DNA of 64,000 nt from Terriglobus tenax (lineage in GTDB: Bacteria > Acidobacteriota > Terriglobia > Terriglobales > Acidobacteriaceae). The notes beneath the pieces were generated by a model that saw only the letters and a list, made by a program, of their open reading frames with translations, was not told where the DNA came from and did not search any database. Below, in pieces: positions 1-11,100 of the stretch (within the stretch, counting starts at the first letter, position 1; each line of letters begins with the position of its first letter). A program made the position numbers and the translations under genes. The stretch lies in contig NZ_JAGSYA010000004.1 of assembly GCF_025685395.1 (NCBI RefSeq), forward strand, positions 1,178,001-1,242,000, given 5' to 3'.

Positions 1-1255
1 ACGTTGGATCAAAGATCAGGAATCGCTTGCCGCTGGCCGCCGTCACGATAGCGCTCAGCCTTGTGGATTCATATCCCTTCGGAAGTTCGATGGCTGCAAT
101 CATGTGGTTACCGGCCATCGACGGCGCGTTCAGGTCAACCACTCCACGATCCGTATCCACCATCACCCACGTAGATCGAATTCCGATGCCAGCCAGCATG
201 GCTGAAAGCAGCGTTGCCTTGTCTTTGCAGTCTCCGTACTTATTCTTGAAGACCAGCGGAGCCGGATGCGGTTGGTTTCCGCCAATGCCAATCTCAATGG
301 CCACATACCGTATCTGGCTTTGCACATACTCTGAAATCGCCTGAACCTTATCGGCGAAATCCGTTTTTCCAGCAACCAACTCCTGGGCCTTGGCAGCGAT
401 CTCAGGTGTCGTCTCGTTACGTCCCTTGGCCAGCACCTCGTACCACTCGCCGATGCTCTCCCAGTTCCCCCTGGTCGCATTCGCAATCGAAGGCCCGTAG
501 TAATGGACCGACATCCGCTTCCGCTGGCCCCGCCACTCAGGAGACATCGTTACATCGCGCAGGTCCACAGGTGGCTCATCGCTGACCTCCCACAGATACT
601 TACCCTTCTCCAGGTCAACCGCGGTCGTCTCTTTCTTGCCCTTCCAGACCTCTTTGTACTCCACGCCTGGCGGCAGTTCCAGCTTCAACCGTTCTTTCAA
701 AACGGGAATCTCGCGCTGCACGCTCCAGATGTATTCGGTGTAGTACGGGCGAGCTTCCTGTTCATACTCCATCGCCACAATCGCACCGGGATCGCCGGCA
801 GGGGCTTTCCCCCCGCGATAGCGGTTGTCGGAGTAAAGCGAGAAACCGTCATAGGCCGCAACATCGCCAATCTCATTCTCTTTCAGCTCATACTCATGAG
901 CATCCGTCCCGATGCTCCAGATCTTCAGTGACCGCACCTTGGACAGACTGTCGTAATACGTCCCCATCTGCGCATAGCGGCGTCCCTGAGGCCGCAGGAT
1001 CTTGATCGCCAGCCGCTGATGCTCCACTGCGTGCAGATCTGCGCCGACCGTGTAGGTCGTCTCATCCAGCAGGACTACGGCATTGGTATTGGCAGGATAG
1101 GAGGGAACCGGTTGCTTCGCCGCTTCCTTCAACCAGTCAGGCAGCACAGGTTTCTTCTCCGCCATGGCGGAGAAGCCGAGAAGCGCCACGACGCAGGCGC
1201 ACTGAACAACCGGAACCAGAAGAGAACGAACAGAAGGAGAACGCTTAGGAAGCAC
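1..1255 (-). CDS. DUF3857 / transglutaminase-core exported protein (3' end outside window)
   Basis: The reading frame is open from the window edge to a GTG at 1255, so the C-terminus is missing. The GTG start is preceded by AAAGGG at good spacing and yields a signal peptide (basic KRSPSVR, a hydrophobic stretch, then SAMA before EKK); the next ATG at 1165 would remove it. The N-terminal 250 or so residues match the DUF3857 pattern. They are followed by a transglutaminase core in which the catalytic Cys (YGDCKDKA), His (GNHMIA) and Asp (IFDPT) are all visible. Such proteins are periplasmic in acidobacteria and Bacteroidetes; the substrate is unknown. It lies downstream of bcsC on the same strand with a 145-bp gap, so cotranscription with the cellulose operon is possible but unproven. 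Confidence 0.85.
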   Translation of the reverse strand, partial: MLPKRSPSVRSLLVPVVQCACVVALLGFSAMAEKKPVLPDWLKEAAKQPVPSYPANTNAVVLLDETTYTVGADLHAVEHQRLAIKILRPQGRRYAQMGTYYDSLSKVRSLKIWSIGTDAHEYELKENEIGDVAAYDGFSLYSDNRYRGGKAPAGDPGAIVAMEYEQEARPYYTEYIWSVQREIPVLKERLKLELPPGVEYKEVWKGKKETTAVDLEKGKYLWEVSDEPPVDLRDVTMSPEWRGQRKRMSVHYYGPSIANATRGNWESIGEWYEVLAKGRNETTPEIAAKAQELVAGKTDFADKVQAISEYVQSQIRYVAIEIGIGGNQPHPAPLVFKNKYGDCKDKATLLSAMLAGIGIRSTWVMVDTDRGVVDLNAPSMAGNHMIAAIELPKGYESTRLSAIVTAASGKRFLIFDPT

Positions 1256-1299
1256 AGCTACAAACCCTTTGCAGATCAAGCCAACGAGTGGGTTATCGC

Positions 1300-1346
1300 A
1301 TGGATCAAGCCACGGCAAGGCCGCGCTTGATCCATCCTGATTTTTT
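1300..1346 (+). terminator. Perfect 11-bp hairpin followed by T6, facing right
   Basis: Bases 1300-1310 and 1325-1335 are perfect inverted repeats (ATGGATCAAGC) with a 14-nt loop, and TTTTTT follows at 1341-1346. This is the shape of an intrinsic terminator for rightward transcription, yet both flanking genes run leftward. Read leftward the stem has no U-tract after it. It may be a folded element between bcsC and the downstream gene, or may block antisense transcription into bcsC. Confidence 0.45.
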
Positions 1347-1400
1347 ATGTAGCTGCTTTATATCGTTTGCCACGGGGAGTGGCAAGTAAATTTCGGCGGC

Positions 1401-4400
1401 TTACGGCACACGCAGCGGACGGAAGCCCTCAAACGGGAACAGGCCCGTCGGATACTCTTCGCTCGGCACCTGCGGCTTGAACAGGTAGCGGAAGAAGAAA
1501 CCGCCCGTGATGGTATTGAAGTTACTCGTATTGTTGCCGGTCAGAATGCCACCCACATACCAGTGGTCGGCAATGCGGTAGCTCATCTCGGAGTTCAGCG
1601 AGTAGTTCAGGCCCGTGCCCGTGTTCACCGGATACTCACCGCAGGTATGCGCCGCAATGGAGGGCAGCGTGCAACCCGAGTACGCTCCCGTCTGCAGCGA
1701 AACGTCCAGCGGATAGTACTTGGCGTAAGCCTCCTGGAACGTCTGAATACCGACTGCGCCGGCGATGGAGTAATGCCAGCTCGTGCCATAGTGGCCATTG
1801 AAGGTCACCGGCACCGCTCCCAGGAAGTACGCGTTCGGGCTGAAGTAGCCACCCATGCCGTACGTCATGTTGCGCTGGTTGTTGTCGTAGTGCGTTCCAT
1901 AGAAGCTGGCGCCAATATTCAGGCTGCCGTAACCGGGAATGTACTTGGCTAGCCAGTACGCACCGACTGAGCCTTCAAAGCGCTTGTTATCCAGCACGTG
2001 ATAGCCGGTCACCGACGCTCCGGACACGCTGGCATAGAAGCCCGCGCGCTCATTGCCGAAGTCCAGGCGCGCGCCGCCACCGGTCGATATCACACCGCCC
2101 CAGATGTTCCCCGCGAAGACCGGCGTCACCGACCCAGGGTCGCGCATACCGGCATAGGAGAGCTGCGTGTCCTTCACATTGTCGCGGTCGGCAAAGAACA
2201 TGACATGCCCGCCAAACGGACGCCAGCGCGCGTGACCAATCACATTGGTCACCAGGAACTCATACGGCGTAAAGCCGATCGACAACGCCGCGTTGGTCGT
2301 CACCAGCTGCACCTCGCCGCCCAGGCCAGAGGTCAGCTGCTGCGACGGAGTGTTCACCGCATTCAACGGCAGTGTGCCCAGAATCGGCACGGTGCCTTCC
2401 GTTCCCTGGTAAGAGGCGGTATCCAGCGTGCCCGCGTTCAAAAAGACAGCCTTGGGAATAATGCTCAGGCGCAGTGTCTTATTCGCCACCAGGGTCGCCT
2501 CCATCGGCGCCTCCAGGTCGAACAGCCGGTTCATACCGGAGATGCCGCTGCGATAACGCATCAGAGCCGTCGCACCCATCCACGATGAGTAGCTTGCCTC
2601 CAGCGAAGCCAGGTCCAGCTCCGTCTGCTGGCGCTCACTCATCGGTGGCCCCGGAGTCAGTGCCGCGTTGCGATCCCATCCGCCACGCAGCGGAGGAACA
2701 TTCTTCGCCACCAGCATCGGATCGCTGGGCGGATTTTGCAGCGGATATGCCGGTCCTAAATCGGGATACGGCTGGCCGCTCAGGGCCACCGGAACACCGG
2801 GGTAGAACAGCGGCGCCGACTGCGGCCCGGAGGAAACACCCTCGACTGAGCGGCTGCGCACCGTGCGGCGGCGCGGTGTTGTCGCCGTCGGACGGCGCGC
2901 CGGCTGCGGGTACTGCTGACCATAGGTCTCAGCGCCGGCGCTCTGCTGCGCCAGGTCACCACGATACTGGTAGCCGGGCTGTGTCTGCGTTGCCTGGATC
3001 GAACCGGAGGCATTGGCGCGCGACTGCGGGATCTGGCTCTGTGCCGGGTTGTATGGCTGGCCGGTGTACTGCGTCTCCGTCAACGGAGCAACATCAACCG
3101 GCTCGGGCTGAATCGGATGGCTGGAACCCACCAGTGGCTTCGGATCGGACTGGCGACGGCGTACGGATGCAGCCTGGGCCGCAGCAATATCAGGATGCGA
3201 TGAGGTCGACGGAACACGACCCGTGCGCTTCGCGTTCGGCACATACGCCGCCGTCGGAATCACATCCGTCGGCTCCTGCATCTTCGGATGGATCGGCTGC
3301 AGGTCCGAACCAAGATCGACGCGCGAGGCCTGTGCCATATAAGCCGCATTCTGCGTGATCGTGTTCTGCGGGTTATACGGGACATACGGCCCATAGGTAT
3401 CGCCGCCTGCCTGCTGCGCGGGAGGCCCGTACGCATTCATTGGTCCGGCAGAGTTCACGGCTCGCTGCGTCAGCTGGCGGATCTGCTCCCGCTGATACGC
3501 CATATAGTCATTGGAATCGACCGGGTTGCCATTGGTATCGGTCTGCGGAAATGCCGGCAGGGCGCTCTGCGCTGCCGCGGTCGATGGCGGCTGCTGTCCC
3601 AGCAGCTCATACGCCGGATTCGTCTGCGACTGCGGCACATAATCCTTCAGCCGCGTCGCTCCCTGCCGCGCCGGAACTCGCTGCTGGTAAGCAGGGTTCG
3701 TCATGTATGACGGCACCAGGTTGTTGTTCTGATAGGCCGCACCGTTGCCCTGCAACTGCACCGGCGCATTGCCGTACTGGTTCGAATAGCTGGGCAGGTA
3801 CGGCGGCGGAGCCGGAACAGCAAACTGCTGCTGTCCTGCAAGAGCGGCGCTATCGGTGCCAGGAGCCATCAGGGCGGCAAGATCCTGCGCCTGCGTCGCG
3901 TTCGGCAGACGTCCGCCGTTCTGAGACGCCATGCTCAGTTCAGCCGCAAGCTCCGCACCGGGGTCTCCCGGAGGCATCGCCTGCAGGCTCGCCTTGTAAT
4001 AATCGGCGGCGCGCCCGCTGTCTCCACGGGCCTGCTCAAACTTCGCCGCCAGAATCATCATCTGCGCGTCTTTCGGATACTGGTCCAGACCATAACGCAG
4101 CCATAACTCGGCATTCTTCGTATCGTTGGCAGCCAGGGCAGCGCCAATCGCCGCCTTGTAATCCGTCGCCGAGGCCGTGGTCATATCCTGCGACCGGAAG
4201 ATCGCAACCGCCTGCTTCGGCTGTCCAGCGCGGGCATATCCCGTGGCCAACGCGCGAATCACCGCCGGGTTATCCGGGAAGGCTTTGGCCGCTGCATTCA
4301 GGATCGCCAGACCGCGGCGAACATTGTTCGCGGCCACCGCCTGGTTGGCACGGCGCACCGCCCAGTTCGCCCAGATGGTCTGGACCGTGCGGCGCTGCTC

Positions 4401-6728
4401 CTCGCTCAGGTCGTTGCGGCTGCCAATCATCATCAACTGGCGGTACAGGCCCGAATCGTTTTGCGCGTTATATAGCAACCACGCATCCTGAATGTCGATG
4501 TCGGCCGGAGGAGTCGCGTTCTGTCTCGCATAGTGCTGCTGCACGCGCTGCAGAAAGACCATTGCCTGCTGCGGCTGCCCAAGCCCGCCATAGATACCAC
4601 CCACCGTCTGCAGATAATCCGGATCCTGCTCAAGTTGCTTGCGAATCGGCGCGGGAATCTGCTGAACCTGAGCCAGCGCCTCCTGGTCATGACCACTGGA
4701 GTGCAGCGCCGTCAGCAGACCCTTCCAGCTATCCAACCGATCCGGATTGTCCATCAGTACCTGGCGGTAAATCGCATAAGCCTGCTGGGAGTTGCCGCGC
4801 TTCATGTAAATGCTGGCCAGCTCTGTCTGCATGCCGGCCGCGGGCTTTTGCCCTGCCATGGTCGACTGCGAAACCGCCTTCTCCAGCATGTCCTGCGCCA
4901 CGTCCAGCTTGTTCTGCGTGTCGTAGATCGAAGCCACCGTGCTCACAAAGCCGGGATCGCGCAATGCCTGGTCATAGGCCGAAGGCGGCATGCTCTCCAG
5001 CGTCTGCTCGGCCAGGGCATCGTTCTTCATCGCATGCTCAACCCGGACAAGTCCCTGCCACGCAGCAACGTTCGCCGCATCCTCGCCCAGCACCTGGCGA
5101 TACAGGCCGGCGGCCTGGTCCATGTGATTGCTGGCCAGCAGCAGGCTGGCATACTGCAGCTGCGTCTCAACTTTTACGCCACGCCCATCGGCGGGAAAAG
5201 GGAGCTCGAGGGCTCCCTTCAACACACGCTGCGCATCTGCGTCCCGGCCCACGGCTGAATACGCCGAGGCCAGAGTTCGTAAGAAGTCCGGGTCTCGCAT
5301 CAGCTGCGATCGGACCCCCGCCGGCATTCGTCGCTCTGTCGCCAGCGCCATCGCGGCATTGCCCGCCTGATACTGCGCCGTAAACAGACCACGCCAGCCC
5401 GTAATTCCGGTACCGCGAAGCTTGATGTACTGCTCGTAATACGGAGCCGCGGCCTCAGGCTGCTGCGCTTTCATCAGCGTTCCAGCCAGCCCCTCCAGGG
5501 CCTCCGGGCTGCTGGGCTTCATTGCCAGCGCCGAGCGGAACTCCTTCTCGGCCGTCGTCAGATCGTTCTCGTTCAGGGCCGTTGTGCCCTCGCCCATCGT
5601 GTACCAGAAGCGCGAGGTCGACAGAGCGTTCTCAAGTCCCGCATCACGCGCGCCGTCCTGCTTGGCCTGCTCCAGGAAGCTGATCGCTCCGCCGAAGTTC
5701 GACTGCTGCATGCGGATATATCCCATGCCCGCCAGGGCACGCGCATTGTCCGGGTTCTTGCCAAGCAGCGCCTTGAAGCGCTCTTCGGCTTCGGCCAGAC
5801 GCTTGCCGTTCAGAGCGCTATAGGCGGCCTGCTCCTCCTGGCTGATCGCACGATTGGCGACAATCTCCTGCTGCTCCTCCGGAGTCATCACCGGCGCCTG
5901 GGCCGCTGCTGCGCGGGATCCCGCCCTTGTCGAAGCAGCGACACGCGCCTGCGTGCTCTTCATCGCGGCTTCCAGCGCAGGATCTTTATGCTTTGCCAGG
6001 TACGCACGAATGTCCGCCATGGCCGCAGGATTCTGTGCATCCCATGTCAGCGACTGGCGCAATGCTTCCTGCGCCGCAGGATCGTTCGGATGGCGCTCCA
6101 GGTAACGGCGGCCTTCCGGGCGTGTCGCCGGATTGTAGGTCAGGATGCGGCCCAGCGTGATCTGGTAACGCGAGTCCTGAGGATACCTGTCAATCAGCGA
6201 GCGAAGTCCGGCGATGGCATGAGGACGTCCATCCTCGGTTGCCGACTCGGTCTCGTAATACGCCAGCGCCCAGTCACCCGCCGGCGGAGTTCCGCCAAAT
6301 ACCTGGCGGTAAATATTCATGGCCTGCGCGTACTGCCCGCTCTGCGCCAGTTTGCCGGCCTGCTGCAACTGCGCAAGCTGGTTTTGCTGGGTCATCATGT
6401 TCTCGGCGCGCTCAATGCCAGGGTCGTTCGGGTTGATCGCCTTCAGGCGGTTCAGGTACATCGTCGCCTGCTGCTGGTTGCCCGCAAGCCGTGCCGCGCG
6501 CGCCAGTCCACCCAGCGCCTCGGTATTGTTCGGATCCGCCAGCAGGACCTGCTGCCAGGTCTGCGCAGCCATATCCATGCGTCCGCGCACCTCAAGCGAA
6601 TGTGCCTTGTCCAGCAGTGCCGATGTCGTCGATGAATTGCCCTGCGCATAGCCCGCAGGCACGCTCAGCATCAAGGCGCAAAGCGCCAGGCTGGCGGTCA
6701 TCGTCCGGATTGAAAGCAGTCTCTTCAT
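1401..6728 (-). CDS. bcsC: BcsC-type cellulose synthase outer-membrane subunit (TPR scaffold plus beta-barrel)
   Basis: A 1775-aa exported protein. The ATG at 6728 is chosen over an upstream in-frame GTG-type start because it begins a clean signal peptide (MKRLLSIRTMT..., cut after GYAQ). From about residue 20 to 1000 it is a run of TPR motifs. Next comes a Pro/Gln/Tyr-rich low-complexity linker of roughly 350 residues, then a C-terminal beta-barrel of about 330 residues ending in aromatic-rich strands typical of the BcsC domain. In characterised systems BcsC forms the outer-membrane exit channel for cellulose, with the TPRs spanning the periplasm. Canonical BcsC is about 1150-1300 aa, so this one is long, mostly through extra TPRs and the linker. 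It is the last gene of the bcs operon, 193 bp after bcsZ. Confidence 0.93.
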   Translation of the reverse strand: MKRLLSIRTMTASLALCALMLSVPAGYAQGNSSTTSALLDKAHSLEVRGRMDMAAQTWQQVLLADPNNTEALGGLARAARLAGNQQQATMYLNRLKAINPNDPGIERAENMMTQQNQLAQLQQAGKLAQSGQYAQAMNIYRQVFGGTPPAGDWALAYYETESATEDGRPHAIAGLRSLIDRYPQDSRYQITLGRILTYNPATRPEGRRYLERHPNDPAAQEALRQSLTWDAQNPAAMADIRAYLAKHKDPALEAAMKSTQARVAASTRAGSRAAAAQAPVMTPEEQQEIVANRAISQEEQAAYSALNGKRLAEAEERFKALLGKNPDNARALAGMGYIRMQQSNFGGAISFLEQAKQDGARDAGLENALSTSRFWYTMGEGTTALNENDLTTAEKEFRSALAMKPSSPEALEGLAGTLMKAQQPEAAAPYYEQYIKLRGTGITGWRGLFTAQYQAGNAAMALATERRMPAGVRSQLMRDPDFLRTLASAYSAVGRDADAQRVLKGALELPFPADGRGVKVETQLQYASLLLASNHMDQAAGLYRQVLGEDAANVAAWQGLVRVEHAMKNDALAEQTLESMPPSAYDQALRDPGFVSTVASIYDTQNKLDVAQDMLEKAVSQSTMAGQKPAAGMQTELASIYMKRGNSQQAYAIYRQVLMDNPDRLDSWKGLLTALHSSGHDQEALAQVQQIPAPIRKQLEQDPDYLQTVGGIYGGLGQPQQAMVFLQRVQQHYARQNATPPADIDIQDAWLLYNAQNDSGLYRQLMMIGSRNDLSEEQRRTVQTIWANWAVRRANQAVAANNVRRGLAILNAAAKAFPDNPAVIRALATGYARAGQPKQAVAIFRSQDMTTASATDYKAAIGAALAANDTKNAELWLRYGLDQYPKDAQMMILAAKFEQARGDSGRAADYYKASLQAMPPGDPGAELAAELSMASQNGGRLPNATQAQDLAALMAPGTDSAALAGQQQFAVPAPPPYLPSYSNQYGNAPVQLQGNGAAYQNNNLVPSYMTNPAYQQRVPARQGATRLKDYVPQSQTNPAYELLGQQPPSTAAAQSALPAFPQTDTNGNPVDSNDYMAYQREQIRQLTQRAVNSAGPMNAYGPPAQQAGGDTYGPYVPYNPQNTITQNAAYMAQASRVDLGSDLQPIHPKMQEPTDVIPTAAYVPNAKRTGRVPSTSSHPDIAAAQAASVRRRQSDPKPLVGSSHPIQPEPVDVAPLTETQYTGQPYNPAQSQIPQSRANASGSIQATQTQPGYQYRGDLAQQSAGAETYGQQYPQPARRPTATTPRRRTVRSRSVEGVSSGPQSAPLFYPGVPVALSGQPYPDLGPAYPLQNPPSDPMLVAKNVPPLRGGWDRNAALTPGPPMSERQQTELDLASLEASYSSWMGATALMRYRSGISGMNRLFDLEAPMEATLVANKTLRLSIIPKAVFLNAGTLDTASYQGTEGTVPILGTLPLNAVNTPSQQLTSGLGGEVQLVTTNAALSIGFTPYEFLVTNVIGHARWRPFGGHVMFFADRDNVKDTQLSYAGMRDPGSVTPVFAGNIWGGVISTGGGARLDFGNERAGFYASVSGASVTGYHVLDNKRFEGSVGAYWLAKYIPGYGSLNIGASFYGTHYDNNQRNMTYGMGGYFSPNAYFLGAVPVTFNGHYGTSWHYSIAGAVGIQTFQEAYAKYYPLDVSLQTGAYSGCTLPSIAAHTCGEYPVNTGTGLNYSLNSEMSYRIADHWYVGGILTGNNTSNFNTITGGFFFRYLFKPQVPSEEYPTGLFPFEGFRPLRVP

Positions 6729-6921
6729 CCCTACCTGCAAATCCCTATCTGCAAACCCTGAGCGGCAATTCTTTGGGTGACAACGAGTATCCCTTGGGGA
6801 GGACACTACATCGCAGCTTAGCTTACCGCTTTTCTTAGGGTTTGTCCCCGTATTTCTGCCGCTATTAACTGCGGAATCACTACTTTACAGCCGGTCTGTT
6901 CTTTCTTTCGCCCGCTGCTTG

Positions 6922-8091
6922 TTACTTCCACTTCAACTTCAACCGGCCATCTCGATCCAATCGAAAACGCTGTTCCTGCCACCCAGTGGCAAACATCGCC
7001 AGGTTCTGGTCGTAATACTCGCCACTGCGGCCATACAAACCAGTCGCAGGATCCTTCAACGCCGTCACACGGTCCATCTGCGACTTCGCCTGCTGCTTCA
7101 ATCCCACCAGTTGCAGGTACGGCGCCAGTGCCGCCGAAAACCCAACCGGGGCCTCCGTATTCAGCACCTTCCCCGAGGAGTCCACCTGCAGCGGTGGCGC
7201 CAGGTTCGTGCGCATGTAGTTCGTCATGCCGCCCAGCGGAGCCACCATCTCCCGCAGCCCCTGCGTTCCCGGATCGCTGATACCCAGCCACAGGTACACC
7301 CGGATGGCGTCATAGCTGCCCATCGGAATGCCTTCGTTCTTGCCCGTGGCAAGCTGCGCCGGCGTCAGCGATGGCCGAACACCGGTCGATCCGGCAAGCA
7401 CCCAGTCCATGGCGAACCCGCCTCCACTGCCTCGCGCCAGCATCTGCGGCAACGAGTCCAGAACCGTGCCCCACGGTCCCTGCGGCATCTCCTTGGCCAG
7501 TCGCACCAGAATAAATGGCGGCAGGTAACTTGGGTTCAGCACATAAGTCGATGGCTCCGGATGAAATCCCTGCGGTCCGGGCATAATCGACGTTCCCAGC
7601 CCAGGCACCAGCACCACTTCGCTCTGCGCAATGCGGTAGGCCATCACCGTTCCGAGCTTCGCATAGCGATCGTCCCGCCAGATGCGACCGGCCTCCAGCA
7701 GCGTGTACGCCATCCAGAGATCGGCATCGGAAGCCGGATGCTGATCCAGGACACCCCACTGGCCCTCCGGCGACTTGCCCCAGTTCCACGCCGGCAGACG
7801 CAGCGTCATATCGCCGCCCGCCAGGTTATCCTCAGTCCACTTCAACAGCTTGTCGAAACGGACACGGTCCCCGGCCACCAGCGCGAAGAACATGCCATAG
7901 GCCTGCCCTTCGCTCGTGGTGCGGTCCTCAGCACTGTGGTCGATCACACGGCCCTGCGGGTCCATGAACTTGACCGTGTACTTTTCCCACAGGTCCCATG
8001 TCTGCTCTGCGCGGCAGCCCTGGTTGAACCACACCGCCAGCGTGATCAGCAGCGCGCACGCGCTTGCCCGCCTTGTCGTTCTCCACCGCAT
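6922..8091 (-). CDS. bcsZ: BcsZ endo-1,4-beta-glucanase (GH8)
   Basis: 389 aa with an N-terminal hydrophobic signal (about residues 8-27). The GH8 signature is clear. The general acid is E61 in TTSEGQAYGM, followed by WNWGKSPEGQW and HPASDADLW (D122, D124). The predicted base is D261 in SYDAIRVYLW, matching Asp243 of the E. coli enzyme. It cleaves cellulose in the periplasm and is required for proper export in characterised bcs systems. It starts 15 bp after the bcsAB stop, so the two are surely cotranscribed. The length is slightly above the usual 350-370 aa. Confidence 0.95.
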   Translation of the reverse strand: MRWRTTRRASACALLITLAVWFNQGCRAEQTWDLWEKYTVKFMDPQGRVIDHSAEDRTTSEGQAYGMFFALVAGDRVRFDKLLKWTEDNLAGGDMTLRLPAWNWGKSPEGQWGVLDQHPASDADLWMAYTLLEAGRIWRDDRYAKLGTVMAYRIAQSEVVLVPGLGTSIMPGPQGFHPEPSTYVLNPSYLPPFILVRLAKEMPQGPWGTVLDSLPQMLARGSGGGFAMDWVLAGSTGVRPSLTPAQLATGKNEGIPMGSYDAIRVYLWLGISDPGTQGLREMVAPLGGMTNYMRTNLAPPLQVDSSGKVLNTEAPVGFSAALAPYLQLVGLKQQAKSQMDRVTALKDPATGLYGRSGEYYDQNLAMFATGWQEQRFRLDRDGRLKLKWK

Positions 8092-8106
8092 TCCACTTCG
8101 CTCGCT

Positions 8107-11100
8107 TTACTCGCCCTGCAGGCGGATTCTGGCCTTGCGGCGCAGCCATACCCGGATCAGCCCCGCCATCAGGAAGCAGAAGCCCATCACCAGGATCACG
8201 ACCGTCCAGGAGAACTGCGTGAAGAACATCTTCAGGCGAGCCCACAGGGACAGATAGCCAACATGGTAGACATAGTTGCCAATACGGTAGGACGAAAACT
8301 TGTCGCCATGCAGCACGCTGACCGACTGCGCAATATCCGACGACTGCGAGTCGCGCAGGAAGGTCTTCAGGAACTGCGGAATCACCGAATGGTCGCGCGT
8401 GGCAATCACCACCACCGAGCGGCCCGAGTTATTCGGCCACTCGATGCCCTCCATGATCGCGTCCGGCAGTCCGCCGGCCATCTGCAGCTCACCCGTCTGC
8501 ACATGGTCGCTCGAGCGCACCTTCCACCACGCGTTCTGCAGCGGTGTAAAGAACCCCTGCGTGTCCTGCACATGCAGGCCGCCACCATCGATACGCACAG
8601 GAAGATCATTCTTCAGGATGTTCAGCGCCGGCTGGTCTTCCACCGTTCCCAGAACGATGTAGTCCTTCTTGCTGTCGCGCTTCATGCCATCGGCCGTGGT
8701 GACCGTCACATCCGTAACCGGGTATCCGGTCTGCGCGCCAAAGTGCCCCATCAGCGTCAGCAGCTCTTCCACCTCGTCGGTCTGCGCATTGTCCGGCATC
8801 ACCACCGCCGTCTCTGACAGGTCCTTCATGCGCGTAAATGGATAGCCCGCGTTCGAGAACAGTTCCAGGTTCGGCAGCACCGCCCAGTGCGGAATATCGC
8901 GGATATCCAGGTATGAGCCCTTCAGAATCGCTCCCTGCAGGTTCAGGGGAGCCGTGTCCTGGCACTTGCCCTTCTTCGCAATCTGGAAGACGAACTTCAG
9001 CATGAGCGAGTTCGAGAACGGCCGCATGTTCACCACAGGCACCGGAACCGGCGTCTGCAGCACGGCGCTTGCCTTGTCCTGGTGAGGCATGGGCGTGGAG
9101 CTCACATACGCTCCGTTCATGTACACCTGCAACGTGCTTTCGTTGGCCAGCGGTACCGGGTTGTAACGGTACTCCATGTGGAATTCAAGATTCGACTTGG
9201 CCACGCAGTCGTAGCAAAGGTCCGGCGGTACGCGCATATACACGCCCAACGGGACGCTGCCGTCGCCCTGCAGCTCGGCCTGCTGCGTGATATCGCCCAG
9301 CAGCCGCAGTTGATCGGTTGGCAGCCACCGCGGAGCATCGTCCGGCTGGCTGGCCGCGGGATGCTTCACCTGCACGCTTACCTGGCTTCCCTGCCACATG
9401 CTGCGTTGCAGTGCCAGCCCCATGGCAGCCTGGACAGCGTCTTCCGGACTGTCGCCCGTCAGGATCAGCACCTTGGAATAAGGGTCGCTGGGATTGGTGC
9501 GCATGGCCACCGTTGGCCCTGTACTTCCTGTCACACTCAGCGCCGCGGGCAGCTCTCCCGCGTTCTCGCTGATGATGATCGCGTTGCCTTGTGGGATCGT
9601 GCCGTAGGAAACCGGGAAGCGTACAGGACGGTAGTCCGTCAGAATGCCGAAGTACGAAGCAACAATGCTCGCGGCCTGCAGGCCCTTCGGCGAGGGCTGG
9701 TTCAGGAACACGATCGGAATCGACGGATGCAGATTCACCGCCGCGTCATAGAACGGCAGCGGCAACAGCTTCAAATCGTCCTGCAGAGGCAGCAGGTTAC
9801 CCGCCAACTCAATGGTCGAGCTGGTGTCCACATGGCTCCACAGCGTGGAATGCGAAGGGTCCTCGCACTGCAGCGTGTAATGGCCTACAAACTCAAAGGT
9901 GATCTGATTGTCATGCACCAGCATCTCTGCCGGCATCTGCAGCGTGGCTTCCAGCAGGGCGTTGTTCTCAAACGCACGCGCGTTGCTCAGACTGTTCTGC
10001 GCTGCAACCTTCTGCTCGGGTGTCAGGTCGGCAGGCTCACCCACCGTATTCGGCGTCGTCGTTACCGGCAGCGTGGCAAACAGCGTGCCGTTCACGCTTA
10101 CCTTCAGGTGGCTGATGGCCGGCAGCAGGCCCGGCGAAAAGTGATACCGCAGGTGCATCGTCGCGGTCTTCACCACCTGGTTCTGCGGAATCGAGAAATA
10201 CGTGGAGTGGTACGCATCCACACCGCGCAGTACAACCGTATCCGGCACACCGATATCGCCGAGCGTGAAGATGTTGTCGAACTGCCCGGGAGGCACAGGA
10301 CGCGCCTGCACGCCACCATCACGCCCCGCGGCAGCCATCGCCCCCGCCTGCGCTGAGCCGCCAACCGGCGCTACTCCGCCCGCATTGGGCGAGGTCGCCG
10401 GCAACATCGGCCGCGACTGCGCCTGCATCTTGCCCGCACCGGCCAGCATCGCTGCCAGCACCAGGATGGGAGCCACGCTGGTGGCAACCTTTCCCGCCGT
10501 CTTCTTCTTCATCAGGCTCTGAACCGTCTGCTTCAACCCAAACACCGCCAGCTTCAAAATGCGCAACAGGCTTACCAGCGGCTTGTCCACTTCACGGGAT
10601 TCGCCCCATCCAAGCCACGTATCGGCGCGCGAGTACAACACCATCGTCAGCGCCTCTTCTTCTTCAATCGTCAGCGAATCAAACTGCGCACGCAGTTGCA
10701 CGCCGTCATAGGACACCACCGTCGCCGGCAGAGAAGCATCCCCATCCAGCACCGGGAACACGATCTTCACCAGGTCACCCGCATGCAGAGACGCGTTGCC
10801 CTCCACATCCATCTGCAGACCGCCACTCGAGATGTCCGCCGTCTGGCCGGAGATGATCGTGCCATCCGGAGCGATCACATCCGCGGGCACGCTCATGGTG
10901 ATACGCACCGTCTGCCGCCGCTGCTGGCTCTCCCACGCAACCGCAGTCGCAACGCCCAGGATCATGATCGAGAAGAGGGTCCAGATCACGTTCATCCAGA
11001 TCGTTCCAGGATGCGTGCCGTCATACAGACCGCCCAGGTAGTTGAACGGGAATGGCAGCGCCGGCGAGAAGTAAAAATAGCGCGGAATCGCCATCAGCAA

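Noticed and set aside
3440-5383. 647-codon open frame on the + strand inside bcsC
   Set aside because: It is antisense to the TPR region of bcsC, is Pro/Arg/Ser-rich from GC-rich codon complement, and has no recognisable domain.
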